A DNA stretch of 24,567 bases from assembly GCA_031178305.1 (NCBI GenBank), contig JAPSJG010000008.1, positions 1 to 24,567 on the forward strand. The letters are read 5' to 3'. Positions 7,099 to 15,115 of the stretch are shown here, piece by piece. A program made the translations under genes and the position numbers. Below the pieces are notes generated by a model that was not told where the DNA came from, did not search any database, and worked only from the letters and a program-made list of their open reading frames with translations. Every line of letters begins with the position of its first letter. Position 1 is the stretch's first letter. Source of the stretch: Sinorhizobium sp. (lineage in GTDB: Bacteria; Pseudomonadota; Alphaproteobacteria; Rhizobiales; Rhizobiaceae).

Positions 7099-7719
7099 AT
7101 GACCTCGAATGAGTTAACAAGCGGTGACTTCACGGAAACAAATGAGCCCTTTTCCCTTTTCGGCACATGGCTGAAAGAAGCTGAGAAGAGCGAGTTGAAC
7201 GATCCCAACGCTGTCGCTCTCGCGACCGTCGATCCCGAAGGCATGCCCAACGTGCGCATGGTCCTGCTCAAAGGGTTCGACGAACGCGGCTTCGTCTTTT
7301 ACACGAATTTCGAAAGCCGGAAAGGGTGCGAGCTTCTGGCGACCCCAAAAGCCGCAATGTGTTTCCACTGGAAGTCGCTGCGCCGGCAAGTGCGACTGCG
7401 CGGCCCGGTCGAGATCGTGTCGAAGGAAGAGGCGGACGAATATTTCAGCAGCAGGCCGCGCGGCAGCCGCATCGGCGCCTGGGCTTCCAAGCAATCGCGG
7501 CCGCTCGAAAGCCGCTTCGCGTTGGAAAAGGCCGTCGCCGAATATACGACGCGCTACGCCATCGGCGAGATTCCGCGGCCAGAATACTGGTCCGGCTTCC
7601 GCATTCGCCCGACCTCGATCGAATTCTGGCACGACCGGCCTTTCCGCCTGCACGACCGCATCGAGTTCCATCGCCCGACGCCGGAGGGCGGCTGGCTGAA
7701 GGTACGGATGTATCCGTGA
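7099..7719 (+). CDS. pdxH: Pyridoxamine 5'-phosphate oxidase
   Basis: PdxH oxidises pyridoxine or pyridoxamine 5'-phosphate to pyridoxal 5'-phosphate with FMN, in vitamin B6 synthesis and salvage. The 206-residue protein shows the FMN-binding blocks P-N-V-R-M-V-L-L-K-G and Y-T-N-F-E-S-R-K-G. It also shows F-H-W-K-S-L-R-R-Q-V-R, the S-R-P-R-G-S-R-I-G-A-W-A-S-x-Q-S segment, and the C-terminal W-H-D-R-P-F-R-L-H-D-R. The start ATG at 7099 has GGAAG 6 nt upstream; the frame stays open far upstream but without PdxH-like content. The stop codon lies 18 bp from the converging deacetylase gene. Confidence 0.97.
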   Translation: MTSNELTSGDFTETNEPFSLFGTWLKEAEKSELNDPNAVALATVDPEGMPNVRMVLLKGFDERGFVFYTNFESRKGCELLATPKAAMCFHWKSLRRQVRLRGPVEIVSKEEADEYFSSRPRGSRIGAWASKQSRPLESRFALEKAVAEYTTRYAIGEIPRPEYWSGFRIRPTSIEFWHDRPFRLHDRIEFHRPTPEGGWLKVRMYP

Positions 7720-7737
7720 GGAAGCGTCAGGGCGGGA

Positions 7738-8787
7738 CTACATGGCCGCAATGCGAAACGGGATTCCGGACGCAAGCGCCAGGACGTAGCGCGCGCTCTG
7801 GAAATGGCCGTTGAGCGAAATCCGCGGCAAGGCGTGGAAGTTTGGCGAGGACGACAGCGTGCCCGGCTCGGTCGTTACCGCGACCCGGAAGCCGAGATCG
7901 GCGACAAGGCGGTGGTCCCGGGCCGAAACGGTCGGGCGGAAGCCATAGGGATAAGCGAAGCTCGCTGTGCGACGCCCAGCGACCTGCTCGACGCGCTCGG
8001 CCGACGCCAGGACCTCGCGCCGCGCCTCACCATCGCTTAGGCGAGCAAGCGCTCTGTGACTGCTCGTGTGGGCGCCGAGGCTTGCAAGCGGGCTTTCGAG
8101 CAAGGTGCGAAGACCCGCCTCGTCGAGCGTAAGTCTGTCGGTGATGGCGAGCGGATCGATGCCGTGCAAGGCTGCGGCATGGTTCAGTACAGCAACCGCG
8201 CGTGCCTCGTCGCCAACATGGATATGAGCGGCGATGCGATCGAATGCAGCCTGTTTCTGCACGAGGCTCCCGGTCGCGATCGCTTCTTCCCCAGCACCGA
8301 AGTCGAAACGGATTTCGCCGCATGAGGAAAGCCAATCGGCAAGCGTTTCCCACCAGAGCGTGTGGGTGCGATCGACGTAACCGGCCGTGATGAAGACGGT
8401 GAAGGGGACGCCATGGCGTTCAAAGATCGGAAGCGCGAATTCGAGATTGTTGCGATAGCCGTCGTCGAGCGTGAAACAGGCGAGCGGACGGGGATCGGCA
8501 GAGGCCAGATGCGCGGGCAGATCCTCGAGCGCAACGAAGCGATGACCGTCGCGCCGCAAGGCCAGGATCGCCCTTTCAAGGAAGTCGGGTGTGATTTCCA
8601 GATGCGCATTGGGATCGAAGACCCGTTCGCGCCTGGGGCGGACATGGTGCAGGGTGAAGATCGCGCCGCGCCCCCGCGCGTGTGGCAGCAATCCTGAACG
8701 CGCGACAAGGTGTGCGGCTTCGAGCCCGCCGGCGATGGCGGCGCGCCTGACGTGGTTGCGTACCAGCCGCCCAAGGCCCAGTCTCAT
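7738..8787 (-). CDS. Polysaccharide deacetylase family protein (NodB homology domain)
   Basis: The protein of about 349 residues has the metal-dependent N-deacetylase motifs of carbohydrate esterase family 4: F-T-L-D-D-G-Y (catalytic and metal aspartates 108 and 109), S-L-G-A-H-T-S-S-H (H240 and H244 as metal ligands) and S-F-A-Y-P-Y-G. The T-L-H-H-V-R-P stretch before the first motif is typical of the putative deacetylases found with exopolysaccharide genes. No signal peptide or convincing membrane segment is visible. The substrate is unknown; NodB itself is smaller and this is not nodB. The ATG at 8787 was preferred over GTG 8796 because GGGA is too close to the GTG. A hairpin lies just upstream. 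Confidence 0.88.
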   Translation of the reverse strand: MRLGLGRLVRNHVRRAAIAGGLEAAHLVARSGLLPHARGRGAIFTLHHVRPRRERVFDPNAHLEITPDFLERAILALRRDGHRFVALEDLPAHLASADPRPLACFTLDDGYRNNLEFALPIFERHGVPFTVFITAGYVDRTHTLWWETLADWLSSCGEIRFDFGAGEEAIATGSLVQKQAAFDRIAAHIHVGDEARAVAVLNHAAALHGIDPLAITDRLTLDEAGLRTLLESPLASLGAHTSSHRALARLSDGEARREVLASAERVEQVAGRRTASFAYPYGFRPTVSARDHRLVADLGFRVAVTTEPGTLSSSPNFHALPRISLNGHFQSARYVLALASGIPFRIAAM

Positions 8788-9122
8788 CTTTTGCACTATC
8801 CCACGCTGAAGCCGACGGACCCACTCCGTCGGAACGGGACCTTCGCAATGCCCCTCTCAAGGAGCGGAACACGGTGGATGCCCAACGCGCCGCTGGCGAG
8901 AGGCTAAGGGGGGCGGGTTAAGCCTTGCTGAATCTGCTGTTCCATGCGGCTTCAGATGCAGGGGCCGCTGCAGCAAGATAGTGCCGCGAAGAGATTGCGA
9001 ATAAAAATGCCTGGCTTGATCGGTTTTCGGCCGCAATGTTGCTACAAAGGAGCGGACTGGCACATAATGAAGCATGCGCTCACAGGCGACCATTTGCTTG
9101 TGCGGTTCAATGGGGGGACTGG
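8788..9122. other. Intergenic region between divergent deacetylase and D,D-carboxypeptidase genes
   Basis: This 335-bp gap should contain divergent promoters. The only clear structure is the inverted repeat at 8812-8832. I see no recognisable short gene. Confidence 0.5.
8812..8832. promoter_or_regulatory. Perfect inverted repeat in the deacetylase leader
   Basis: CCGACGGA (8812-8819) and TCCGTCGG (8825-8832) form a perfect 8-bp stem with a 5-nt loop, ending about 24 nt before the deacetylase start on the minus strand. No T-run follows, so an operator or mRNA hairpin is more likely than a terminator. Confidence 0.35.
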
Positions 9123-10373
9123 ATGAAGAGATTGCAATTCGCCTTGGTCACTGCGACGGCGTTCCTCGTTGCAACCGCATCTGCACTTGCCGGCAGCGCC
9201 TCTCTCGTACTCGACGTCCAAAGCGGGCAGGTGCTTGCAGCCGAAAACGCCGACGATCTCAACCATCCGGCCTCGCTCACCAAGATGATGACAGCCTATC
9301 TCACCTTCGAAGCCTTGCGACGTGGTGAGATCGGCTGGGAAACGCCCGTGCCGATGTCGAAGGAGGCCGCGCGCAAACCACCGACGAAGTTGCGCGTCAA
9401 GGCGGGTGACGCGATCACCGTGCGGGAGGCGGTCAACGCCATGATCGTGCATTCGGCCAATGATGCCGCTGCGGCCATGGCCGAAAAGCTCGGCGGTTCC
9501 GAGGCGAACTTCGCCCGGATGATGACCGCAAAGGCTCGCAGCCTCGGCATGAACCGCACGGTCTTCGTCAATGCATCGGGGCTGCCGGCAAGCGCACAGG
9601 TGACGACGGCGCGCGACATGGCCAGGCTCGCCGTCGCGCTGATCAGGGATTTTCCATCAGAATACCGCCTCTTCTCGACCCAGAGCTTCACCTTCCGCGG
9701 CCGCACGGTCCGCGGCCACAACAACCTCATGTATCGCTATGACGGCATGGACGGCATCAAGACCGGTTATACCAATGCCTCCGGCTTCAATCTCGTCAGC
9801 GCCGTCAGGGACGGCAATCGCCGCATCATCGGCGTGGTGCTCGGCGGACGGACGGCAAAAAGCCGAGACAACAAGATGGCCGCCCTTCTCGACCAACATC
9901 TTGGAAGAACATCCTCGCCGAAGGTGGCAACGATGGTCGCCGCCGCGAAGTCGAGCAATACAGCCGAAGTGCCGACATTGCCCGGTGTTTCGCTGTCCTA
10001 TGCGGATGAAATCAAGCGAGCGGACAAGGCCGAGTCGGCGATCATGGCGGCGACCGCCACCGCGGTCCCCCAGGACAGGCCGGCTGCTGTAACCGAAGTT
10101 GCGAGCGCTGAACGGCCAACCGGCAAGTGGCAGATCCAGATTTCAACGACGCCATCGGCAGAAGGCGCGCGCCGGATTCTCACCGAGGCCCAATCCGCCG
10201 GCGGCGCGGCGCTCACCGGCGCTTCACCCTACACGGACGTGAAGGGGACCGGTTCGGCCACGCGTTACCGGGCGCGCTTCGGCGGCTTCGCCACTCGCGA
10301 GGCCGCAGCTTCTGCCTGCGAGGTCCTGAAGAAGCATTCGTACGAGTGCCTGCTGCTTCCCGACCGCAGCTAG
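9123..10373 (+). CDS. D-alanyl-D-alanine carboxypeptidase with C-terminal SPOR domain
   Basis: The 416-residue protein has a Sec signal peptide (cleavage probably after A-L-A, residue 23), then a penicillin-binding D,D-carboxypeptidase domain of the S11 family. It shows the S-x-x-K motif S51-K54 (S-L-T-K), S-A-N at 111-113 and K-T-G at 213-215. It trims the terminal D-Ala from peptidoglycan pentapeptides in the periplasm. After an A/T/P-rich linker, residues about 334-413 form a SPOR domain (W-Q-I-Q-I-S ... Y-R-A-R-F-G-G-F ... A-x-x-A-C-E-V-L-K), which binds denuded septal glycan. No C-terminal amphipathic anchor of the DacA type is seen, so SPOR probably supplies localisation. The ATG has a G6 run 5 nt upstream. 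Confidence 0.92.
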   Translation: MKRLQFALVTATAFLVATASALAGSASLVLDVQSGQVLAAENADDLNHPASLTKMMTAYLTFEALRRGEIGWETPVPMSKEAARKPPTKLRVKAGDAITVREAVNAMIVHSANDAAAAMAEKLGGSEANFARMMTAKARSLGMNRTVFVNASGLPASAQVTTARDMARLAVALIRDFPSEYRLFSTQSFTFRGRTVRGHNNLMYRYDGMDGIKTGYTNASGFNLVSAVRDGNRRIIGVVLGGRTAKSRDNKMAALLDQHLGRTSSPKVATMVAAAKSSNTAEVPTLPGVSLSYADEIKRADKAESAIMAATATAVPQDRPAAVTEVASAERPTGKWQIQISTTPSAEGARRILTEAQSAGGAALTGASPYTDVKGTGSATRYRARFGGFATREAAASACEVLKKHSYECLLLPDRS

Positions 10374-10415
10374 AGCGTTTCTTCTCCACAGTGGCGGCGG
10401 ACCTGCTGCCCGTTC

Positions 10416-11831
10416 CTAGGCCTGCGTGCCGCCGACGGTGATCTGGTCCATTCTGAGATGTGGCTGGCCGACGCCGACCGGGACCCATTGCCCGCCCTTG
10501 CCGCAATTGCCGATGCCGGTATCGAGCTTCATGTCGTTGCCGACCATCGTGACCCGTTTCATGGCATCCGGCCCGTTGCCGATCAGCATCGCGCCCTTTA
10601 CCGGCGCGCCGATCTTGCCATTCTCGATGAGGTAAGCCTCGGTGCAGCCGAACACGAACTTGCCGGAGGTGATGTCGACCTGACCGCCGCCGAAGGAAAC
10701 CGCATAGATGCCCTTCTTCACCGAGGCGATGATTTCCTCGGGCGTGCGGTCGCCGGCAAGCATGTAGGTGTTGGTCATGCGCGGCATCGGCACATAAGAA
10801 TAGCCCTGGCGGCGCCCGTTCCCGGTCGGAGTCATGCCCATGAGGCGCGCGTTCTGCCGGTCCTGCATGTAGCCGACGAGCTTGCCGTCCTCGATGAGTA
10901 CGTTGTAGCCCGAGGGCGTGCCCTCATCGTCGACCGAGATCGAACCGCGCCGCGCCTCGATTGTGCCGTCATCGACGACGGTCACGCCCTTGGCGGCCAC
11001 CTGCTCGCCGAGGAGACCCGCGAAGGCGGATGTCTTCTTGCGATTGAAATCGCCTTCCAGGCCATGGCCGACCGCTTCGTGCAACATCACGCCCGGCCAG
11101 CCGGAGGCGAGCACGACATCCATGGTGCCGGCCGGCGCGTCGATCGCCGTGAGGTTGACGAGCGCCTGCCGCAACGCCTCGTCGGCGCCGTGCTTCCAGT
11201 TTTCTTCGGTGACGAGGTCGCCGAAGCCGCGCCGGCCGCCCGTGCCGAAAGTTCCCGTTTCCTGGCGGTCGCCCTCACCCACGACGACCGAGATGTTGAT
11301 GCGGGTCATGGGGCGCACGTCGTGAACGCGGTGGCCGTCGGCCCTCAGGATGTCCACCACCTGCCAGCTCGCGGAGATCGTCGCCGTCACCTGCCGAACC
11401 CTGGGCTCCTTGCCGCGCAAATAGGCATCGATCTCCTGCAGCAATTTCACCTTCGCATCGAAGCTCGGTTCGCCGATCGGGTTCTCGTCGCCATAGAGCT
11501 TTTTGTTGGTGCGCTGTGGGGCGGCGGCGTAGGAGCCCGAATAGCCGCGGGTCACCTGCCCGACCGCGTCGGCGGCCCTCTGCAGCGCGGCGAGCGACAG
11601 TTCCCCGGCATGGGCATAGCCGACCGCTTCGCCGGCAACCGCGCGCACGCCGAAACCCTGATCGGTGTTGAAGCTGCCGCCCTTCAATCGTCCATTGTCG
11701 AAGGTAAGGACCTCGGCCTGCGCGTGTTCCAGGAAGAGCTCGCCGTCATCGGCGCCGGAAAGCGTCTCGAAGAGAACCTTGCGGACCGTCGCCTCGTCCG
11801 CATCGAAGAGGCTTATCAGATTGGTGTCCAT
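10416..11831 (-). CDS. tldD: TldD family metalloprotease
   Basis: TldD pairs with TldE/PmbA to form a zinc protease that degrades unfolded peptides; in E. coli it matures microcin B17 and helps degrade the CcdA antitoxin. The 471-residue length is normal. The zinc motif H-E-x-x-x-H is at 251-256 (L-H-E-A-V-G-H-G-L-E-G-D), and the conserved F-G-C-T-E-A-Y segment (C396), a probable third zinc ligand, is present. The start ATG has GGAG 7 nt upstream. No pmbA partner is in the window; in Rhizobiaceae it is usually elsewhere. It is convergent with the carboxypeptidase gene, with only 42 bp between the stops and no obvious terminator. Confidence 0.96.
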   Translation of the reverse strand: MDTNLISLFDADEATVRKVLFETLSGADDGELFLEHAQAEVLTFDNGRLKGGSFNTDQGFGVRAVAGEAVGYAHAGELSLAALQRAADAVGQVTRGYSGSYAAAPQRTNKKLYGDENPIGEPSFDAKVKLLQEIDAYLRGKEPRVRQVTATISASWQVVDILRADGHRVHDVRPMTRINISVVVGEGDRQETGTFGTGGRRGFGDLVTEENWKHGADEALRQALVNLTAIDAPAGTMDVVLASGWPGVMLHEAVGHGLEGDFNRKKTSAFAGLLGEQVAAKGVTVVDDGTIEARRGSISVDDEGTPSGYNVLIEDGKLVGYMQDRQNARLMGMTPTGNGRRQGYSYVPMPRMTNTYMLAGDRTPEEIIASVKKGIYAVSFGGGQVDITSGKFVFGCTEAYLIENGKIGAPVKGAMLIGNGPDAMKRVTMVGNDMKLDTGIGNCGKGGQWVPVGVGQPHLRMDQITVGGTQA

Positions 11832-11903
11832 GGTTCTGCTCCATGTCGTGAATTGTCCTTCTCCATTTAGGGAGCACGATGCCGCAAGCCAAGAAAAAAT
11901 CCG

Positions 11904-13103
11904 CTAGGAATTGGCGTCGTTCCAGCCGTCGTGCAGCCTGACCTCGTCCACCCCGGCGAAACGGGCGATCCGATCGAGTTCGGCTTCGAGCCTCTCGATG
12001 CGCCCGGAGGAGGCTTTAATGCCGGGTTCCAGCCACAGGCGCCGCACGTCAAGGCTGCCGCGCTTGCGATCGGCTCTCATGTCGATGCGGCCGATCAGGC
12101 GGTCGCCTTCGAGAAGCGGAAAGACATAATAGCCGTATTCGCGCTTCGCCTCCGGAACGAAGACCTCGATACGATAAAAGAAGCCGAAGAGGCGCTCGGT
12201 CCGATTTCGATCCCGCAGCAGCGGGTCGAAGGGGCTCAGCACGCGGACGCGCCCCGGCGGCTCGGGAGTGTCGCCGAGATTGTCCGGAAAACCCGCAAAG
12301 GCATAGGAAGGGCGCGGCTTGCCGCCATTGGCAGATTCGATCGACACGTCGCACAGTTCCTCACGGTGGGCCGCGACCCAGGCCTTGGCCTCGTCGGGCG
12401 AAACGAGATCCCAGAAGGCAGCGATCTCACCGTGGGTCGCGAAGCCCAGCCGCTCGAGCGCACTGCGGCAGGCCCAGTCGATGAACTCCTCATGGCTGAC
12501 GTGTCCTTCGTAATGATGCGCGGGAATGACTCGTTCGGTGAGGTCGTAGACCTTCTGAAAGTTCACGCGCCGGGCGATCGCGAGCTTGCCCTGTCGCCAC
12601 AGCACTTCGAGCGCCGTCTTCGACGGATGCCAGTTCCACCAGCCGCCGGACGCGTGATCCTCCTCCTTCAGGTCGCGCGCCATCACCGCGCCGTTGCTCG
12701 CGATCCGCTGATAGGTCTCGTCGCAGCCCGCGTCGAAACCGTCGCCCCGCCATTTGCGCCAGCGCTCGGTGAGCGTTTCCTCTTCCCATTTGAAGCGGTG
12801 CTTCCAATAGACGAAGAAGCGGCTCGGAATGATCGAGGCGTCGTGGGTCCAATGTTCGAAGAGTTCGCCGTCCTCCTCCAGGAGTTCGGTCAGGTGCTCG
12901 CGGCGATAAGTCTGGTTGCGGGAGAAAAGAATCTGGTGATGGGCGCGCTCGACCGTGGCGATGCTGTCGACCTGCACGAAGCCGATGTCCTCAATCAGCC
13001 GCAGCAGGCCGTCCTTGCCGAGCGCGCGATGCGGCGCGACGGAGAGTCCCTGCTTGGCGAGGAAGATGCGGCGAGCGTCGCGGTTGGAGAGGCGAATCGT
13101 CAT
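11904..13103 (-). CDS. YcaQ/AlkX-type winged-helix DNA glycosylase-like protein
   Basis: The 399-residue protein belongs to the HTH_42 winged-helix family. The N-terminal part shows R-L-S-N-R-D-A-R-R followed by G-F-V-Q-V-D-S-I (Q44-V45-D46). Gln-x-Asp at this place is the catalytic motif of the YcaQ (AlkX) branch, whereas the AlkZ branch has Gln-x-Gln. E. coli YcaQ unhooks nitrogen-mustard interstrand crosslinks. Further family marks are F-E-H-W-T-H-D-A-S-I-I-P near 83-93 and V-L-S-P-F-D-P-L-L-R-D-R-x-R in the C-terminal half. No Shine-Dalgarno sequence precedes the ATG. It is divergent from the biotin operon. Its own repair activity is inferred from the family. Confidence 0.85.
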   Translation of the reverse strand: MTIRLSNRDARRIFLAKQGLSVAPHRALGKDGLLRLIEDIGFVQVDSIATVERAHHQILFSRNQTYRREHLTELLEEDGELFEHWTHDASIIPSRFFVYWKHRFKWEEETLTERWRKWRGDGFDAGCDETYQRIASNGAVMARDLKEEDHASGGWWNWHPSKTALEVLWRQGKLAIARRVNFQKVYDLTERVIPAHHYEGHVSHEEFIDWACRSALERLGFATHGEIAAFWDLVSPDEAKAWVAAHREELCDVSIESANGGKPRPSYAFAGFPDNLGDTPEPPGRVRVLSPFDPLLRDRNRTERLFGFFYRIEVFVPEAKREYGYYVFPLLEGDRLIGRIDMRADRKRGSLDVRRLWLEPGIKASSGRIERLEAELDRIARFAGVDEVRLHDGWNDANS

Positions 13104-13111
13104 GGCGAGGA

Positions 13112-13139
13112 GGATAGGCTTTTATTCCCATATTTCCAA
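13112..13139 (-). promoter_or_regulatory. Possible promoter giving a near-leaderless mRNA for the YcaQ-like gene
   Basis: On the minus strand TTGGAA (13139-13134) and CTATCC (13117-13112) are 16 nt apart; the -10 ends only 8 nt before the ATG. The absence of any purine-rich ribosome binding site fits a leaderless transcript. By eye only. Confidence 0.3.
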
Positions 13140-13176
13140 TGCCGCTCGAGCGCGGAGGCGAAAGGGCAAAGCCGCG

Positions 13177-13205
13177 TTGCCCTTTTCGACCGACTTGCCC
13201 TATAG
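13177..13205 (+). promoter_or_regulatory. Possible sigma-70 promoter of the bioMNY operon
   Basis: TTGCCC (13177-13182) and CTATAG (13200-13205) are separated by 17 nt, similar to the rhizobial pattern CTTGAC-N17-CTATAT. Transcription would start about 24 nt before the bioM start codon. No BioR-type TTATMKATAA palindrome is found here. Confidence 0.45.
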
Positions 13206-13235
13206 AGCGAGCACGAAACGCGCGAGGACACAAGG

Positions 13236-13916
13236 TTGGATATCCGCTTTACCGATTGCTCGGTCAGCTTCGGCGAACGGCTTGCGCTTCACCCGTTGAG
13301 TCTTCTGCTCAACGAAAGGCGCATCGGCATCATCGGTCTCAACGGCTCGGGCAAGACGACCTTCGCGCGGCTGATCAACGGTCTCGTGAAGCCAACCACG
13401 GGCCATGTGATCGTTAACGGTTTCGACACGGTCAAGGACGACCTGGCCGTGCTGGCCGAGGCGGGCTTCATCTTCCAAAATCCACAGCATCAGCTGATCA
13501 TGCCGATCGTCTCCGACGATATCGCCTTCGGCCTTAAGAATCGCGGTCTGCCGGCCAAGGAGATTTCGCTCCGAACAGAGGCGCTGCTGGCCCGTTTCGG
13601 GATCAGCCATCTCGCCAGGCGGCGGGTGCACGAGCTTTCGGGCGGCGAAACACAACTCGTCGCGATGGCGAGCGTCCTCGTCACCGGACCGAAGATCCTG
13701 ATCCTCGACGAGCCGACCAACCAGCTCGACCTGCGCAACCGCCGCATGGTCGCCGAAACGATCGATGCGCTTGACGAGGACACGATCGTCATTACCCATG
13801 ATCTCGGACTGGTCGAAGGAGTCGAGCGGCTCCTGCTCTTTCATGAGGGCAAACTTATCGCCGACGGCGCTCCGAGCGAGACTATCCGGCACTATCATGA
13901 GGTCGCCGGATGCTGA
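13236..13916 (+). CDS. bioM: Biotin ECF transporter ATPase BioM
   Basis: BioM is the ATP-hydrolysing component of the energy-coupling-factor biotin importer. The 226-residue protein has Walker A G-L-N-G-S-G-K-T (34-41), a Q-loop glutamine at 81 in F-Q-N-P-Q-H-Q, the signature L-S-G-G-E (134-138), Walker B I-L-I-L-D-E-P-T with E159, and the switch histidine H188. The start is a TTG with GAGGA 7 nt upstream; no better ATG exists in this frame. The single ATPase followed by T and S components, and BioY two genes later, identifies the substrate as biotin rather than cobalt or another vitamin. The end overlaps bioN by 7 bp, suggesting translational coupling. Confidence 0.93.
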   Translation: MDIRFTDCSVSFGERLALHPLSLLLNERRIGIIGLNGSGKTTFARLINGLVKPTTGHVIVNGFDTVKDDLAVLAEAGFIFQNPQHQLIMPIVSDDIAFGLKNRGLPAKEISLRTEALLARFGISHLARRRVHELSGGETQLVAMASVLVTGPKILILDEPTNQLDLRNRRMVAETIDALDEDTIVITHDLGLVEGVERLLLFHEGKLIADGAPSETIRHYHEVAGC

Positions 13917-14515
13917 CGAGCCTCTATGTCGAGGGTCGGAGCTGGTTTCACCGGGTACCGGTGCGGGCGAAGCTCATCGCCCTCCTTGCCCTCAGTATCG
14001 CGCTCTTCACGACCAATTCGGCCCTCCTGCTGCTGCCGGCCTTTCTCCTTAGCGGCGGGCTCTACTTCTCGCTCGGCCTGACGCTTCGCCAGGCCTTTGC
14101 GCGCGTCGGCTTCGTCTTCTTCACCATTCTGGTGCTCGCCGCCGTCAATCTCTTCCTCGTCCCGCTGCCGCAGGTCGTCGCTCTCGTGCTCAGGCTCATG
14201 GCGCTCGTTTTCTTCGCCGCCGCCGTCACGGCGACGAGCACCATCGGCGCCTTCATGGACGAAGTGACGTTTCTTCTGAGACCTTTCGAACGCCTCGGAT
14301 TGCTAAGGGCGGCCGATGTCAGCCTTGCACTCGGCCTCGTCCTGCGCTTCGTTCCCGATATCTTTGCCCGCTATCAAGCGATCAGCGAGGCCCACCGCGC
14401 CCGCGGCTTGCCGATCCGGCCGCTGACGATCATCGGACCGCTGATCATTCTAACGCTGAAAGATGCGGATACGATCGCTGCGGCCATTGACGCCCGCGGA
14501 TTTCGCCGCCAATGA
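13910..14515 (+). CDS. bioN: Biotin ECF transporter transmembrane (T) component BioN
   Basis: The 201-residue membrane protein couples the BioM ATPase to the BioY binding subunit. Hydrophobic segments are visible around residues 20-60, 67-85, 90-112 and 172-184. The cytoplasmic coupling region carries the two A-R-G motifs typical of T components: E-A-H-R-A-R-G (ARG 164-166) and A-I-D-A-R-G-F-R-R (ARG 195-197). The ATG lies inside the last codons of bioM, in ATGCTGA. Confidence 0.93.
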   Translation: MLTSLYVEGRSWFHRVPVRAKLIALLALSIALFTTNSALLLLPAFLLSGGLYFSLGLTLRQAFARVGFVFFTILVLAAVNLFLVPLPQVVALVLRLMALVFFAAAVTATSTIGAFMDEVTFLLRPFERLGLLRAADVSLALGLVLRFVPDIFARYQAISEAHRARGLPIRPLTIIGPLIILTLKDADTIAAAIDARGFRRQ

Positions 14516-14547
14516 ATTCGCGATTCCTAATAAAGGGGTAGGACCAC

Positions 14548-15111
14548 ATGAGCACCAGAGACCTCGTCCTCATCGCGCTCTTCGCCGCGATCGTCGTCGT
14601 GCTCGGCTTCATTCCGCCGATCACGCTTGGCTTCATCCCCGTTCCGATCACGGCGCAGTCGATGGGCGTGATGCTCGCCGGCTGCATTATCGGCGCAAGG
14701 CGCGGCGCGCTCTCCTTCCTGCTGTTCGCACTGCTGGTCGCGCTCGGGCTGCCGGTCTTGTCCGGCGGTCGCGGCGGGCTTGCCATTTTCGCCGGCCCCT
14801 CTGGCGGTTTCATCCTCGGCTGGGTTGTCGCCGCTTACGTCACCGGCTTGGTCGCCGAGCGCATCATCCGTCCCGGGATTTCGGAAGGACGCCAGTTCAT
14901 CGGCTTCTTTCTCGCTTCGGTGGTCGGCGGCATCCTCGTTCTCTATGCAATCGGCGTTCCGTGGCTGTCCGCGGTCACCGGCACGCCGCTCCTCGCCGCG
15001 GCAACCGGTTCGCTCGCTTTCATTCCCGGCGACCTGTTGAAGGCGGCAATCGCGACGCTCGCTGCGCGCGCCGTCTACGCCGGCTACCCGTTGTTGCCGG
15101 CGCGCGCCTGA
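14548..15111 (+). CDS. bioY: Biotin-binding S component BioY
   Basis: BioY is the membrane-embedded, substrate-specific subunit that captures biotin. The 187-residue protein is almost entirely hydrophobic with about six membrane segments. It shows the family marks V-P-I-T-A-Q (32-37), G-G-R-G-G-L (73-78), G-P-S-G-G-F (83-88) and a C-terminal I-P-G-D-L-L-K-A. An AGGGGTAGGA stretch precedes the ATG. BioY can transport alone at lower affinity in some bacteria; here the full BioMNY set is present. The stop is only 4 bp before the acyl-CoA synthetase start. Confidence 0.96.
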   Translation: MSTRDLVLIALFAAIVVVLGFIPPITLGFIPVPITAQSMGVMLAGCIIGARRGALSFLLFALLVALGLPVLSGGRGGLAIFAGPSGGFILGWVVAAYVTGLVAERIIRPGISEGRQFIGFFLASVVGGILVLYAIGVPWLSAVTGTPLLAAATGSLAFIPGDLLKAAIATLAARAVYAGYPLLPARA

Positions 15112-15115
15112 GGCG

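Noticed and set aside
10458..11870. A 470-codon open frame on the plus strand over tldD
   Set aside because: Mirror frame of tldD with no recognisable motif; tldD has its zinc motif and a good ribosome binding site.
11931..13205. A 424-codon open frame on the plus strand over the YcaQ-like gene
   Set aside because: Antisense artefact of GC-rich codon use; no family pattern.
13104..13235. BioR operator (TTATMKATAA type) upstream of bioM
   Set aside because: No such palindrome is present in the gap; only a housekeeping-like promoter could be suggested.
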